Source: Actinomadura rupiterrae | GTDB lineage: Bacteria; Actinomycetota; Actinomycetes; Streptosporangiales; Streptosporangiaceae | DNA: 64,000 bases | NCBI RefSeq assembly: GCF_024172125.1 | Contig: NZ_JAMZEA010000005.1 | Span: 248,001 to 312,000 of the forward strand | Direction: 5' to 3' | Shown: piece by piece, positions 8,645-19,979 of the stretch | Numbering within the stretch: the stretch's first letter is position 1 | Layout: every line of letters begins with the position of its first letter | Made by a program: the position numbers and the translations under genes | Notes under the pieces: model-generated | Told to the model about the DNA's origin: nothing | The model's input: the letters and a program-made list of their open reading frames with translations, nothing else | The model's database searches: none

Positions 8645-8702
8645 AGGGCGATCCCCCGGTAGGCGGCGGAGTTCACAGGGCGACCCTCTGGTAGGCGGCG
8701 GT
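8639..8702. repeat. 32-bp tandem duplication across the aroB-aroQ junction
   Basis: Positions 8639-8670 and 8671-8702 are near-identical (both begin GTTCACAGGGCGA and end GGTAGGCGGCGG plus one base). Each copy contains an aroB-like C-terminus and a GTGA stop/start overlap. The aroB stop lies in one copy and the aroQ start in the other, so the duplication turned a 4-bp overlap into a 28-bp gap. Confidence 0.85.
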
Positions 8703-9740
8703 GAGCAGGGCCTCGTCCGGGCCCTCCAGGCGGCCGGGCTCGGCCAGGCCGTCCAGGACGACGAAGCGGAGCGTCGCTCCGCGGGACTTCTTGTCGATGG
8801 TCATCGCGGGGCGCAGCTCGTCCCAGGCGTCGGCGTTGTAGGTGACCGGCAGCCCGACGGACGCGAGGACGCGCTCGGTGCGGTCCACGAGGTCGGAGCG
8901 TCCGGCGAGGCGGGCCAGCTCGGCGGCGTAGACCATGCCGATGGCGACGGCGTGGCCGTGCCGGAAGCGGTACGCCTCGGCCTTCTCGATCGCGTGCGCG
9001 AGGGTGTGCCCGTAGTTGAGGATCTCGCGGAGGCCGCTCTCCTTCAGGTCGGCCGACACCACGTCGGCCTTCACCTGGACCGCGCGTTCGACCAGCTCCG
9101 CGGTGTGCGGGCCGTCCGGGCGGGCGGCGCCCTCCGGGTCGGCCTCCACCAGGTCGAGGATCTTCGGGTCCCGGATGAACCCGGCCTTGATCGTCTCGGC
9201 GAGCCCGCTGACGTAGTCGACCCGGTCCATGGACGCGAGCGCGGACAGCTCGCACAGCACCCCGGCGGGCGGGTGGAACGCGCCGACCAGGTTCTTGCCC
9301 TCGGGGATGTCGATGCCGGTCTTGCCGCCGACCGCCGCGTCCACCATGGCGAGCAGCGTCGTCGGGACGTGCACGACCTTCACACCGCGCAGCCAGGACG
9401 CGGCGGCGAACCCGGCGAGGTCGGTGGTCGCGCCGCCGCCGACGCCGACGACCGCGTCCGTCCGCGTCATGCCGAGCTGGGCGAACCGCGACCAGAGCCC
9501 GGCGAGGACGCCGACCTCCTTCGCCGCCTCGCCGGACGGCACGGGCAGCTCGTGCACCGCGTACCCGGCCGCGTCCAGCGTCGCGACCACCGGCCGGACG
9601 AGCCCGGACAGCGCCTGGTCGTGGACGACCGCGACCGTCCGGACCTGCTCCCCGAGCAGCCCGGGCAGCGCGCCGTGGACGTCCTCGCCGATCACGACGT
9701 CGTACGGGTCCGCCCCGCCGACGTGGACGCGTCGGGTCAC
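8673..9740 (-). CDS. aroB: 3-dehydroquinate synthase
   Basis: A 355-residue NAD- and metal-dependent enzyme converting DAHP to 3-dehydroquinate. Key segments: GVGGGATTDLAGFAAASWLRG (NAD binding), VPTTLLAMVDAAVGGKTGID, and the zinc ligands in GLAETIKAGFI, NYGHTLAHAIE and RHGHAVAIGM. The start is GTG at 9738-9740, overlapping the aroK stop as GTGA. The residues AAYQRVAL at its C-terminus are copied in the duplication just downstream. Confidence 0.96.
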   Translation of the reverse strand: MTRRVHVGGADPYDVVIGEDVHGALPGLLGEQVRTVAVVHDQALSGLVRPVVATLDAAGYAVHELPVPSGEAAKEVGVLAGLWSRFAQLGMTRTDAVVGVGGGATTDLAGFAAASWLRGVKVVHVPTTLLAMVDAAVGGKTGIDIPEGKNLVGAFHPPAGVLCELSALASMDRVDYVSGLAETIKAGFIRDPKILDLVEADPEGAARPDGPHTAELVERAVQVKADVVSADLKESGLREILNYGHTLAHAIEKAEAYRFRHGHAVAIGMVYAAELARLAGRSDLVDRTERVLASVGLPVTYNADAWDELRPAMTIDKKSRGATLRFVVLDGLAEPGRLEGPDEALLTAAYQRVAL

Positions 9741-10252
9741 GAGGCGGTCTCCAGCGCGGCGACGATCTCCTCGACGACCTCCTCGGGCGTCCGGGCGTCG
9801 GTCTTGACCCGGACGGTGCCCAGCCGCTCGTAGATCGGCAGCCGCTCTTCGAGCATCTTGCGCAGCTGGCTGCGCGGGTTCAGGACGAGCAGCGGACGCG
9901 CCTGGTTGAGCCCGACGCGCTTGACCGCCTCGGCCAGCCCGACCTCCAGGTAGACGACCGTGTGGCCGCCGGCGAGGAGCTCCTGCGTCTCGGCGGCCAG
10001 GATCGCGCCGCCGCCCAGCGCCACGACGCCCTCGTGCTCGGCGACCGCGGCGGCGACCGCGGCGCGCTCCAGCTCGCGGAAGCGCTCCTCGCCGTCGTCC
10101 ACGAAGATCTCGCCGATCGGCTTGCCCGCGGCGGCCTCCACGTCGGCGTCGGTGTCGCGCAGCGGGACGCCGAGGCGGGCGGCGAGCGCCGCGCCGACGG
10201 TGGACTTGCCGGAGCCGGGCGGGCCGATGATCACGGCCTTGGGACGGGCCAT
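9737..10252 (-). CDS. aroK: Shikimate kinase
   Basis: A 171-residue P-loop kinase that phosphorylates shikimate at the 3-hydroxyl. The Walker A is GPPGSGKST at the N-terminus, LRDTDADVE provides the shikimate/Mg contacts, and FRELERAAV and VVALGGGAI are the shikimate-binding segments. The lid is QARPLL. Eight bp separate it from aroC and it overlaps aroB. Confidence 0.95.
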   Translation of the reverse strand: MARPKAVIIGPPGSGKSTVGAALAARLGVPLRDTDADVEAAAGKPIGEIFVDDGEERFRELERAAVAAAVAEHEGVVALGGGAILAAETQELLAGGHTVVYLEVGLAEAVKRVGLNQARPLLVLNPRSQLRKMLEERLPIYERLGTVRVKTDARTPEEVVEEIVAALETAS

Positions 10253-10260
10253 CGTTTCCT

Positions 10261-11439
10261 CTACTTGATCGTGAGGGAGGACAGGTATCCGGTCAGGTTG
10301 CGGGCGGTCTCCGCGACCGAGTCGCCGCCGAACTTCTCCAGCGCGGCGTCCGCGAGGACCAGCGCGACCATCGCCTCGGCCACCACCCCCGCGGCCGGGA
10401 CGGCGGTGACGTCGGAGCGCTGGTTGATCGCCTTGGCGGGCTCGCCGGTCGCGACGTCGATCGTGTCGAGCCGGCGCGGGACGGTCGAGATCGGCTTCAT
10501 CGCGGCGCGGACGCGCAGCGGCTCGCCGGTGGTCATGCCGCCCTCGATGCCGCCTGCCCGGTTCGTTCTCCGCCGGACGCCGTCAGGCGTGTTGTCGATC
10601 TCGTCGTGCGCGCGGGAGCCGGGCCGCCGGGCGGTCTCGAAGCCGTCGCCGACCGCGACGCCCTTGATCGCCTGGATGCCCATCAGGATGCCGGCGAGAC
10701 GCGAGTCGAGCCGCCGGTCCCAGTGCACGTGGCTGCCGAGGCCGGGCGGGAGGCCGTAGGCGAGCACCTCGACGACGCCGCCGACCGTGTCACCGGCCTT
10801 CTTCAGCTCGTCGATGTGCGCGACCATCTTCGCGGACGCGTCGGCGTCGAAGCACCGGACGGGCGACTCGTCCACGGCGGCGAGGTCGTCCGGGCCGGGC
10901 GCGACGCCCTCCGGCGCCTCGATCTCGCCGAGCGAGACGACGTGGCTCACCACGTCCACGCCGAGGGCCTGCTTGAGGAACGCCCTGGCGACCGTGCCGA
11001 GCGCGACGCGCGCGGCGGTCTCCCGCGCGCTCGCCCGCTCCAGGACGGGCCGGGCGTCGTCGAAACCGTACTTCTGGATGCCGACGAGGTCGGCGTGGCC
11101 GGGACGCGGCTGGGTGAGCGGCGCGTTGCGGGCCTGCGCGGCCAGCACGTCCGGGTCCACCGGGTCGGCCGACATCACGGTCTCCCACTTGGGCCACTCG
11201 GTGTTGCCGACCTGGATCGACACCGGCCCGCCGAGCGTCACGCCGTGCCGGACACCGCCGAGGATCGACACCTGGTCCTGCTCGAACTTCATCCGGGCGC
11301 CCCGCCCGTGCCCGAGCCGCCGGCGGCGCAGGTCCTCGGCGATGTCCGCCGAGGTCACGCGCACACCGGCCGGAAGGCCCTCCACGATCGCGGTGAGGGC
11401 CGGGCCATGGGACTCCCCCGCGGTCAACCAGCGCAGCAT
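10261..11439 (-). CDS. aroC: Chorismate synthase
   Basis: A 392-residue FMN-dependent enzyme, the last shikimate-pathway step (EPSP to chorismate). Hallmarks are LRWLTAGESHGPAL at the N-terminus, RRRRLGHGRGARM, the ASARETAARVA segment and RTNRAGGIEGGMTTG. The start is ATG at 11437-11439; an upstream in-frame extension to 11526 is Arg-rich and not family-like. First gene of the aro operon. The shikimate genes are contiguous, but EPSP synthase (aroA) is absent from the window. Confidence 0.96.
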   Translation of the reverse strand: MLRWLTAGESHGPALTAIVEGLPAGVRVTSADIAEDLRRRRLGHGRGARMKFEQDQVSILGGVRHGVTLGGPVSIQVGNTEWPKWETVMSADPVDPDVLAAQARNAPLTQPRPGHADLVGIQKYGFDDARPVLERASARETAARVALGTVARAFLKQALGVDVVSHVVSLGEIEAPEGVAPGPDDLAAVDESPVRCFDADASAKMVAHIDELKKAGDTVGGVVEVLAYGLPPGLGSHVHWDRRLDSRLAGILMGIQAIKGVAVGDGFETARRPGSRAHDEIDNTPDGVRRRTNRAGGIEGGMTTGEPLRVRAAMKPISTVPRRLDTIDVATGEPAKAINQRSDVTAVPAAGVVAEAMVALVLADAALEKFGGDSVAETARNLTGYLSSLTIK

Positions 11440-11885
11440 GCCCACGATCCTATTGAGTCGCCGGGGCCGCTCGGGCCCGGTGTCCAGCTTCTGAGACCGC
11501 CGCGTCCGCCGGGGGAGGCCCCGCACGTCCTGGACATGCAGAACGTGCGGGGCCCCCGGATCACGACACCCGGGCCGTCCGAACCAGGCCGCGCGCCGCC
11601 TTCAGGCGCAGCACGTGCGCGACCTTCAGATCAGGACGCGCGCGACCTTCAGGCCAGGACGCCCGCGGACTCCGGGGTCAGGACACGCACGGCCTTCGGA
11701 TCAGGACGCGCACGGCCTTCAGGCCAGGACGCCCGCGGCCTCTGGGGTCAGGACGCGCGCGGCCTTCGGGGCAGGACGCGCACGGCCTTCAGGCCAGGGA
11801 CGCGCACGGCCTCCGGGTCGAGACATGCGCGGCCTTCGGTCAGGACGTGCGGACCCGGTCGGGCCGGGCGTTCGGGGGCGGGTTG
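11440..11885. repeat. Repeat array with 70-bp higher-order period between aroC and the M28 peptidase gene
   Basis: About 24-bp degenerate monomers around ACGCGCACGGCCTTCAGG. A larger unit repeats every 70 bp: the same start, CTTCAGGCCAGGACG, occurs at 11647 and 11717 and in diverged form at 11787. Sequence from about 11590 to 11850 is repetitive; 11440-11580 holds the probable aroC leader. No supportable gene. Confidence 0.75.
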
Positions 11886-13451
11886 TCAGTCCTCGTCCGC
11901 GGTGAGGTGGACGAGGGGTTTCGGAGCCTTCGCTCGCGCGTGCGCGCGCTGGACGGGGTCGTCGCCGGTGACGTCGGAGATGTCGAGGGCGAAGCGGCCG
12001 GTGGCCCAGGCCATGCCCGCGCCGAGCTGGCCGAAGATCGTCCGGTTGACGTTGCGCACGGTGTCGCAGGCCGAGTGGTAGCACCAGTCGAGTGACTGCC
12101 CGGCCTTGCCGCCGAACAGCCGCGCCCACTCCTCGGTCTTGATGAGGTTGGACCCGCTGGTCTCGCCGCCCGCCGGGATCCCGGCGGCGATGAACGGGCC
12201 GTAGTCGGACCGTCCGTCGAAGTCGCGGCCGACGGTCGGCAGCCCGCGCGAGCCGTGGAAGCCGGTGATCACCTTCTCGATCTGCGCCGAGCCCTCCGGG
12301 CCGGGGCCGGCGCCCTCGTGGTCGCTGTCGTCGCCGTCGTAGACCATCCGGGCGTAGTTCGGCGAGCCGATCATGTCGAAGTTCAGGTAGAGGGCGAGGT
12401 CGGCCTTCTCCCGGTCGGACAGCTGCGCCACGTAGGCGCCGGAGCCGAGGTCGCCGTGCTCCTCGGCGCCCCACCACGCGAACCGGACCTTGTTCCTGAC
12501 CTGCTTGAAGTGCCGGGCGAGCTGGAGCGCGGTCTCCAGCTCCATCGCGCTGGACGAGCCGTTGTCGTTGATCCCCGGCCCCTCGGTGACGCTGTCGAGG
12601 TGCGCGCCGAGCATGACGACGTTGCCGGCGCGTCCGGTCGGGGTCTCGGCGATCACGTTGAAGGTGTCGACCTTGGTGGCGCGGCCGCGCAGGTCGACGG
12701 TGAGGGTGACCGGTCCGCTCCGCGCGTCGGCGGCGAGGGCGTCGGCCTCGCCCCGTCCGATGGACGCGACCGGGATCTTGACGTCCGCCGCGGTGAGGCG
12801 GGTGCGCAGGATCATGTCCGGGTTGGGGTTGTTGGTGTTGATCAGCGCGGCGGCGGCGCCCGCGGCGGCGGCCGTCTTCTGCTTGACCGTGTTGCCGCAG
12901 CCGCCCGCCGGGATCAGGGCGATCTTCCCGGTGTAGTCGGCGCCGGCGTAGTCGGACGGCTCGCAGCCCGGCGTCGCGTCCCCGGCGAACGGGACGACGG
13001 CGAGCGGCGCGGTCAGGCCGCCCTCCGGCGTGTTCGCCGAGAACCGCGCGACCAGCGGGTGCAGCGTCCGGGCGGACGGCGCGACGACGCGGCCCTCCGA
13101 GGCGATGAACACGAAGTCGTCGTGGGTGAACGGCTGCCGGGTCGTGCGGTACCCGGCAGCGTGCAGCCTGCTCTCGACGTACTCGGCGGACGCCACGTGG
13201 CCGCGCGTTCCGGACGCGCGGATCCCCTTGTTCCGGTCGGCGATCTTCTGGAGTGCCTGGAGGTGCCGCCAGGCGTTGTCCGCGGTGACCTCCCTGACGA
13301 GCTTGCGGGCGAGCTTGGTGTTGCTGCTGGTGTCGGTCCTGCCGGCGTCGGCGTGCGCGGCCGTTGCGAGCCCGGCGGCGAGGGCCGCCGCCGCGAGCAC
13401 CGCGACGGCACGCCTGCGGTGTCGTCCTCCGTGTCGGTCCATGGGCGTCAT
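11886..13451 (-). CDS. Secreted M28 family zinc aminopeptidase
   Basis: A 521-residue exported metallopeptidase. The N-terminus is a Sec-type signal (Arg-rich then AVAVLAAAALAAGLATAAHA). A protease-associated insert lies around residues 125-235, then the M28 di-zinc core: GAHLDSVTEGPGINDNGSS, WWGAEEHGDLGS, LYLNFDMIGS and the late His in WCYHSACDT. It resembles Streptomyces griseus aminopeptidase S and probably releases N-terminal hydrophobic residues from extracellular peptides. ATG 13449-13451 follows GGGAGG by only three bases; an ATG three codons later is possible. Divergent from the DUF2332 gene. Confidence 0.9.
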   Translation of the reverse strand: MTPMDRHGGRHRRRAVAVLAAAALAAGLATAAHADAGRTDTSSNTKLARKLVREVTADNAWRHLQALQKIADRNKGIRASGTRGHVASAEYVESRLHAAGYRTTRQPFTHDDFVFIASEGRVVAPSARTLHPLVARFSANTPEGGLTAPLAVVPFAGDATPGCEPSDYAGADYTGKIALIPAGGCGNTVKQKTAAAAGAAAALINTNNPNPDMILRTRLTAADVKIPVASIGRGEADALAADARSGPVTLTVDLRGRATKVDTFNVIAETPTGRAGNVVMLGAHLDSVTEGPGINDNGSSSAMELETALQLARHFKQVRNKVRFAWWGAEEHGDLGSGAYVAQLSDREKADLALYLNFDMIGSPNYARMVYDGDDSDHEGAGPGPEGSAQIEKVITGFHGSRGLPTVGRDFDGRSDYGPFIAAGIPAGGETSGSNLIKTEEWARLFGGKAGQSLDWCYHSACDTVRNVNRTIFGQLGAGMAWATGRFALDISDVTGDDPVQRAHARAKAPKPLVHLTADED

Positions 13452-13554
13452 GCGCCTCCCTGATTCGCCCCTCGCGGAGCCCCCCGATCGCGGATGTGAG
13501 TGGACGCGATCGTCCCAATCAAGATCTTTTGGGTCAACGGGCAGAATTCAGGAC

Positions 13555-14715
13555 ATGACAGCTGAGATCCGCGCCGCGCTGCTCGCCCAGGCGATGACCT
13601 GCGAGCAAGGCGGCTCCCCCATGTACGCGGAGCTCCTGCGCCGCGCCGCGAAGGACGCGGACGGTCCGGTCGCGGACCTGATGACGGACGGCCCGGACGC
13701 CGGCCGCGCCCTGCGGCTGCTCGGCGCGGTGCACCGGCTGGTGCTGGAGGGCCGCGCGCCCGAGCTGGCCGCGCACTACCCGACAGCTGGCGGGACGGCG
13801 GACCCGCTCGCCGCCTGGCCCGCGTTCCGGGCGCTGCTGGCGGACCGTCCGGACGAGGTGCGCGCCGCGATGACCGGCGCCCCGCAGACCAACGAGGTCG
13901 GCCGCGCCGCCCCGCTGACCGGCGGCCTGCTGGCGATCATGGCCGCGATCGGCGAGCGCCCCGTCCGCCTGCTGGAGGTCGGGGCGAGCGCAGGCCTCAA
14001 CCTCCGCGCCGACCACTACCGCTACGAGTCAGCCGGCGCAGCCCCCAACGACATACCAGCCGCCCTGGGCTCCGGGCACGCGCGCAGTTCAGGCCCCGAG
14101 CACGCGTCAGCCAGCGCGGGTTCCGGCGACGTACCGGGCGGTCCGGCTTCCGGTCACGCGTCAGCGGACGTGGGTTTCGGCCCGTCCGATTCGCCGGTGG
14201 TGCTGCGCGACTGCTGGCTCGGCTCGCCGCCGCCGCTGACGTCCGGGCTGTCGATCATCGAGCGGACGGGCTGCGACCTCGCCCCGGTGGACCCGGTCGC
14301 GGACGGGACCCGGCTGCTGTCGTTCGTCTGGCCCGACCAACACGAGCGGGTCGCCCGGCTGCGCGGCGCGCTGGAGGTCGCCGCGCGGGTCCCGGCGACA
14401 GTCGTCCGCGCGGACGCCGCGTCCTTCCTCGAAGGCGTCGAGCCGTGTCCGGACGTGGTCACGGTCGTGTGGCACTCGATCATGTGGCAGTACCTCTCGC
14501 CCGCCGAGCAGGCGCGGGTCACCGCCTCCGTGGAACGCGCCGGAGCCCAGGCGACGCCGGACGCGCCCTTCGCGCACCTCCACCTTGAGCAGGCGGTCGA
14601 CGGCGACTACCACAGCCTTCCGGTGCTGACGCTGCGGCTCTGGCCGCACTTCGGCGGCGAGCGGCGCGTCCTCGCCGACACCCCGCACCACGGCGTCCCG
14701 GCCCGCTGGCGCTGA
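13555..14715 (+). CDS. DUF2332 family protein with low-complexity insertion
   Basis: A 386-residue protein of the DUF2332 family (function unknown), which is common in actinobacteria. Conserved segments include TCEQGGSPMYAELLRRAA, RPVRLLEVGASAGLNLRADH, the WPDQHERVARLR region and VVWHSIMWQYLS; the GASAGLNL stretch hints at a Rossmann/methyltransferase-like fold. Residues about 160-207 (14032-14175) are a Gly/Ser/His/Ala-rich insertion absent from the family pattern, which otherwise runs from the YRYES strand to VVLRDCWLG. The start ATG at 13555 is preceded by AGGAC only, so it may be weakly translated or leaderless. Confidence 0.82.
   Translation: MTAEIRAALLAQAMTCEQGGSPMYAELLRRAAKDADGPVADLMTDGPDAGRALRLLGAVHRLVLEGRAPELAAHYPTAGGTADPLAAWPAFRALLADRPDEVRAAMTGAPQTNEVGRAAPLTGGLLAIMAAIGERPVRLLEVGASAGLNLRADHYRYESAGAAPNDIPAALGSGHARSSGPEHASASAGSGDVPGGPASGHASADVGFGPSDSPVVLRDCWLGSPPPLTSGLSIIERTGCDLAPVDPVADGTRLLSFVWPDQHERVARLRGALEVAARVPATVVRADAASFLEGVEPCPDVVTVVWHSIMWQYLSPAEQARVTASVERAGAQATPDAPFAHLHLEQAVDGDYHSLPVLTLRLWPHFGGERRVLADTPHHGVPARWR
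14032..14175 (+). repeat. Low-complexity in-frame insertion in the DUF2332 gene
   Basis: Repeats of a Gly-His-Ala/Ser pattern (SGHARSS, PEHASAS, ASGHASA) about 18-20 codons apart, coding on the plus strand. Its composition matches the intergenic repeat arrays of the window, not the rest of the gene. Confidence 0.6.
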
Positions 14716-14764
14716 ACCCCCGGGCAATGCGGACATGCCGTTTCGGTAGTGCGGACGACCGGAA

Positions 14765-17173
<2,409 letters not shown>

Positions 17174-17192
17174 AACCAAAAGGGGGACGCGG

Positions 17193-18374
17193 GTGGAGAG
17201 CAGCGACGCGCGCCGGGCGAACCGGGCGGCGGTGCTGGGCACCCTGCTGGCGGGCGGCGCGGCCAGCCGGATCGCGGTCGCGCAGGCGACCGGGCTGAGC
17301 AAGGCTACGGTCACCCGCGTGGTGGACGAGCTGGTGCGGGACGGCCTGGTCCGCGAGGCCGGGCCGCTGGCGGGCGGTGAGCGCGGGCGCGGGCCCGGGC
17401 GGCAGGCGCTCGCGCTGCGGCTGGCGGGCGAGGACCGCGCGGTCTGCGGTGTCGATCTCGGCGGCACCACCACCCGGTTCCTGGTCACCGACGCCGCCGG
17501 ACGCGTCCGGGCGTGGCACCGCGAGCCGACGCCGCACGAGACCACCACGTCCGAGCTGGCGGGATGGCTGGCGTCACGGGTCCGCGAGCTGGCCGGGGAC
17601 GATCTGGTCGCGACGTCCGTCGGGCTGCCCGGAGCCGTCCACCCGGCCACGGGCGCGGTCCGGACGGCGCCGAACCTGCCGCAGCTCGAAGGCACCGCGT
17701 TCCGGCACGCGCTGGCCGCGGACCTGCCCGGCACCACGCTGCTCGGCAACGACGTGAACGCGGCGCTGGTCGGCGAGATGACCGCGGGCGCGGCGCGGGG
17801 ACGCGGCTCGGTCGTGATGATCGCGGCGGGCACCGGCCTCGGCGCGGCGGTCGCGCTGGACGGCCGCCCGCTCACCGGACGCACCGGGTCGGTCGGCGAG
17901 TTCGGGGTGCTGCGGCACGGGCCGGGCACGCTGGAGGACGCGATCTCCGGCGGCGGCATGGTCCGGCGCGCCCGCGCCCTCGGCCACCCCGTCCCGGACG
18001 CCGCGCGGATCTTCGCCGAGGGCGCGCCCCGGGCCGTCCTGGACGAGGCGCGCGAGGCCCTCGCCACCCTGCTCACGGCGGTCACCGTCGCGTACGAGCC
18101 CGAGGTCGTGGTGCTGTCCGGCGGTGTCGCGCCGTCCTTCGCGCCCTGGCTGGACGGCCTGCGCGAGCGGCTCGCCGACGTCACCGAACCGCCGCCCGAG
18201 CTGCGGCCGTCCGCGCTCGGCGAGCCGGGCGGCGCGGTCGGCGCGTGGGTGACCGCCCTGCACGCGCTGTACCGCGACCTGGACGTCGACCAGCCGGACC
18301 TCGGCGGTGTCGCCGCGTCCGTCCTCGACCACCTCGATCGGGAGGGAAGCCATGTTCCTGCGCCGTCTGCGTGA
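17193..18374 (+). CDS. ROK family transcriptional regulator/sugar-binding protein
   Basis: A 393-residue NagC/XylR-type protein. An N-terminal winged helix (residues about 5-65: RANRAAVLGTLL, GLSKATVTRVVDELV) precedes an actin-like ATPase fold (VCGVDLGGTTTRFLV, TSVGLPGAVHP, GNDVNAALVGEMTAG, IAAGTGLGAAV). The ROK zinc motif CxCGxxGCxE is absent: the region reads VLRHGPGTLEDAISGGG. It may therefore be a non-catalytic ligand sensor. The start is GTG 17193 with AGGGGG six bases upstream. It overlaps the following YhfX-like gene by 23 bp, so the two are surely one transcript. Confidence 0.9.
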   Translation: MESSDARRANRAAVLGTLLAGGAASRIAVAQATGLSKATVTRVVDELVRDGLVREAGPLAGGERGRGPGRQALALRLAGEDRAVCGVDLGGTTTRFLVTDAAGRVRAWHREPTPHETTTSELAGWLASRVRELAGDDLVATSVGLPGAVHPATGAVRTAPNLPQLEGTAFRHALAADLPGTTLLGNDVNAALVGEMTAGAARGRGSVVMIAAGTGLGAAVALDGRPLTGRTGSVGEFGVLRHGPGTLEDAISGGGMVRRARALGHPVPDAARIFAEGAPRAVLDEAREALATLLTAVTVAYEPEVVVLSGGVAPSFAPWLDGLRERLADVTEPPPELRPSALGEPGGAVGAWVTALHALYRDLDVDQPDLGGVAASVLDHLDREGSHVPAPSA

Positions 18375-19544
18375 CACCAACCCGGCCCTCGCCGCCACCG
18401 CCGTGCGGCTGCACCGGCAGGGACGCGTGCGCGCCAACACCTACCTCATCGATCTGGACGCGCTTCGCGCGAATACCGCCGCGGAAGTCGCGGCCGCTCG
18501 ATCAGCGGGCCTGAACCTTTACGCCATGTCGAAGCAGTTCGGTCGTAACCCGGACGCGCTGCGCGCGATCGCCGAGGCGGGCATCGGCAGTGCCGTCTGC
18601 GTCGATCTCCAGGACATGGAGGCGGTCCGGCGGGCGGGTGTCCGTGTCGGGCATGTCGGTCATCTCGTCCAGCCGCACCGGGGCACCGAGGACGCGGTGA
18701 TCGCCGCCGAACCCGAGGTCTCACCGTCTTCGACCTCGCCGTCGCCGAACGGCTGAGCGCCGCCGCCGAGCGCGCCGGACGCGTCCAGCCGGTGCTCCTG
18801 CGCGTCCGCGGCCCGGAGGACACCTACTATTTCGGACACGCCGGAGGCTTCCCGCTCGCTTCCATCGAGGACGCGGCCAAGCAGGTCGACGCGCTCGACG
18901 GGCTGCGCGTCACGGGCGTCACGAACTTCCCGTGCATGCTCGCCGACGCGTCCGCGCGGACGGTCGTCCCGACCCGGAACTTCGCGACCGCGCTCGAAGC
19001 GGCCGCCCGCCTGCGCGCCGCCGGGTTCGAGATCACGCAGGTCAACGCGCCGGGCACCACGTCCGCCGGGACGTTCGCCGAGCAGGCGCGGCTCGGCGCG
19101 ACGCACGTCGAACCCGGCAACGGCCTGCACGGCACGACGCCGCTGCACCTGTTCGACCCGTCCCAGCCCGAGGTCCCGGCGATCGTCTATGTTTCCGAGG
19201 TCTCGCATCTGGACGGCGACGACGCCTACGTGTTCGCCGCCGGCTACTACGTCGACAAGGTGCTCGGCGACTACCAGCTGAGAGCGCTCGTCGGATCGTC
19301 CGAAGACTCCTTGCAGGTCTTGGACGTCGAGACGGCCGATCCAGGCGCGATCCACTACTACTGCCGCATCCCCGACGCGCGCGCACGAGGCGTCCGGACG
19401 GGCGACACGGTCGTCTTCTGCTTCCGTCCGCAGGTCTTCGTCACGCGGGGGCGGACGCAGGCCGTGGCGGGCATCCGCGAGGGCGCCCTCAACCTCCACC
19501 CCGTCCACGACGCCGAAGGCCACCCAACGAACGGCGTCGCCTAA
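18352..19544 (+). pseudogene. YhfX-like PLP-dependent alanine-racemase-fold protein, frameshifted
   Basis: Fold-type III PLP protein related to YhfX and D-amino-acid deaminases/alanine racemases. The N-terminal part (RANTYLIDLDALRANTA, then NLYAMSKQFGRNP with the likely Schiff-base Lys) is in one frame and stops at 18756; the rest (VLLRVRGPEDTYYF, VTGVTNFPCML, NALE-type segments, AIVYVSEVSHLDGDDAYVF) is in the next frame to 19544. A single-base deletion near 18718-18721 (GGTCTC where GGTCCTC would restore the frame) explains it. ATG 18352 has GGGAGGGAAG upstream. If intact, it may act on an amino acid or amino sugar imported by the permease downstream. Confidence 0.82.
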
Positions 19545-19979
19545 CCAAACCCACCCAGCCACACCCGTCCAACGTCATCATCCACCCGGCCGTATTCACT
19601 CAACCACGTTCACTCACCCACGTTCGCCCGACCACATTCGCCCGACCACATTCGCCCGACTACGTTCGCTCGCCCACCTCCGCCCGACCACGCCCATTCG
19701 CTCACATTCGCTCAGCCACGCTCACTAGCCCACATTCGCTCAGCCACGCTCACTCGACCACGTTCGCTCGGCCGCGTTCACTCAGTCACCTTCGCTCAGC
19801 AACGTTCGTTCGACCACATCACCCAGACCCACAATGCCGCCGCATCGCCCAGCGGCGCCGCCTGACTTCGCCGCACAGCCGCTTTCTAGCGGCACCCGGC
19901 TCCGGGCCCCTGGCCCCGGGCCCGGCGGCAACCCGAAGTCCACGTTTCCGGCGGTCCGTTCCAGCCCCTGGAGGGAAGA
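19545..19979. repeat. Array of 14-bp repeats upstream of the permease gene
   Basis: From 19595 to 19818 there are 16 consecutive 14-bp units (type TTCGCCCGACCACA, with variants such as TTCGCTCAGCCACG). Part of it alternates as a 28-bp dimer. The remaining 160 bp to the permease gene hold no clear gene. A period of 14 is not a multiple of three, so the array is not coding. Confidence 0.85.
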
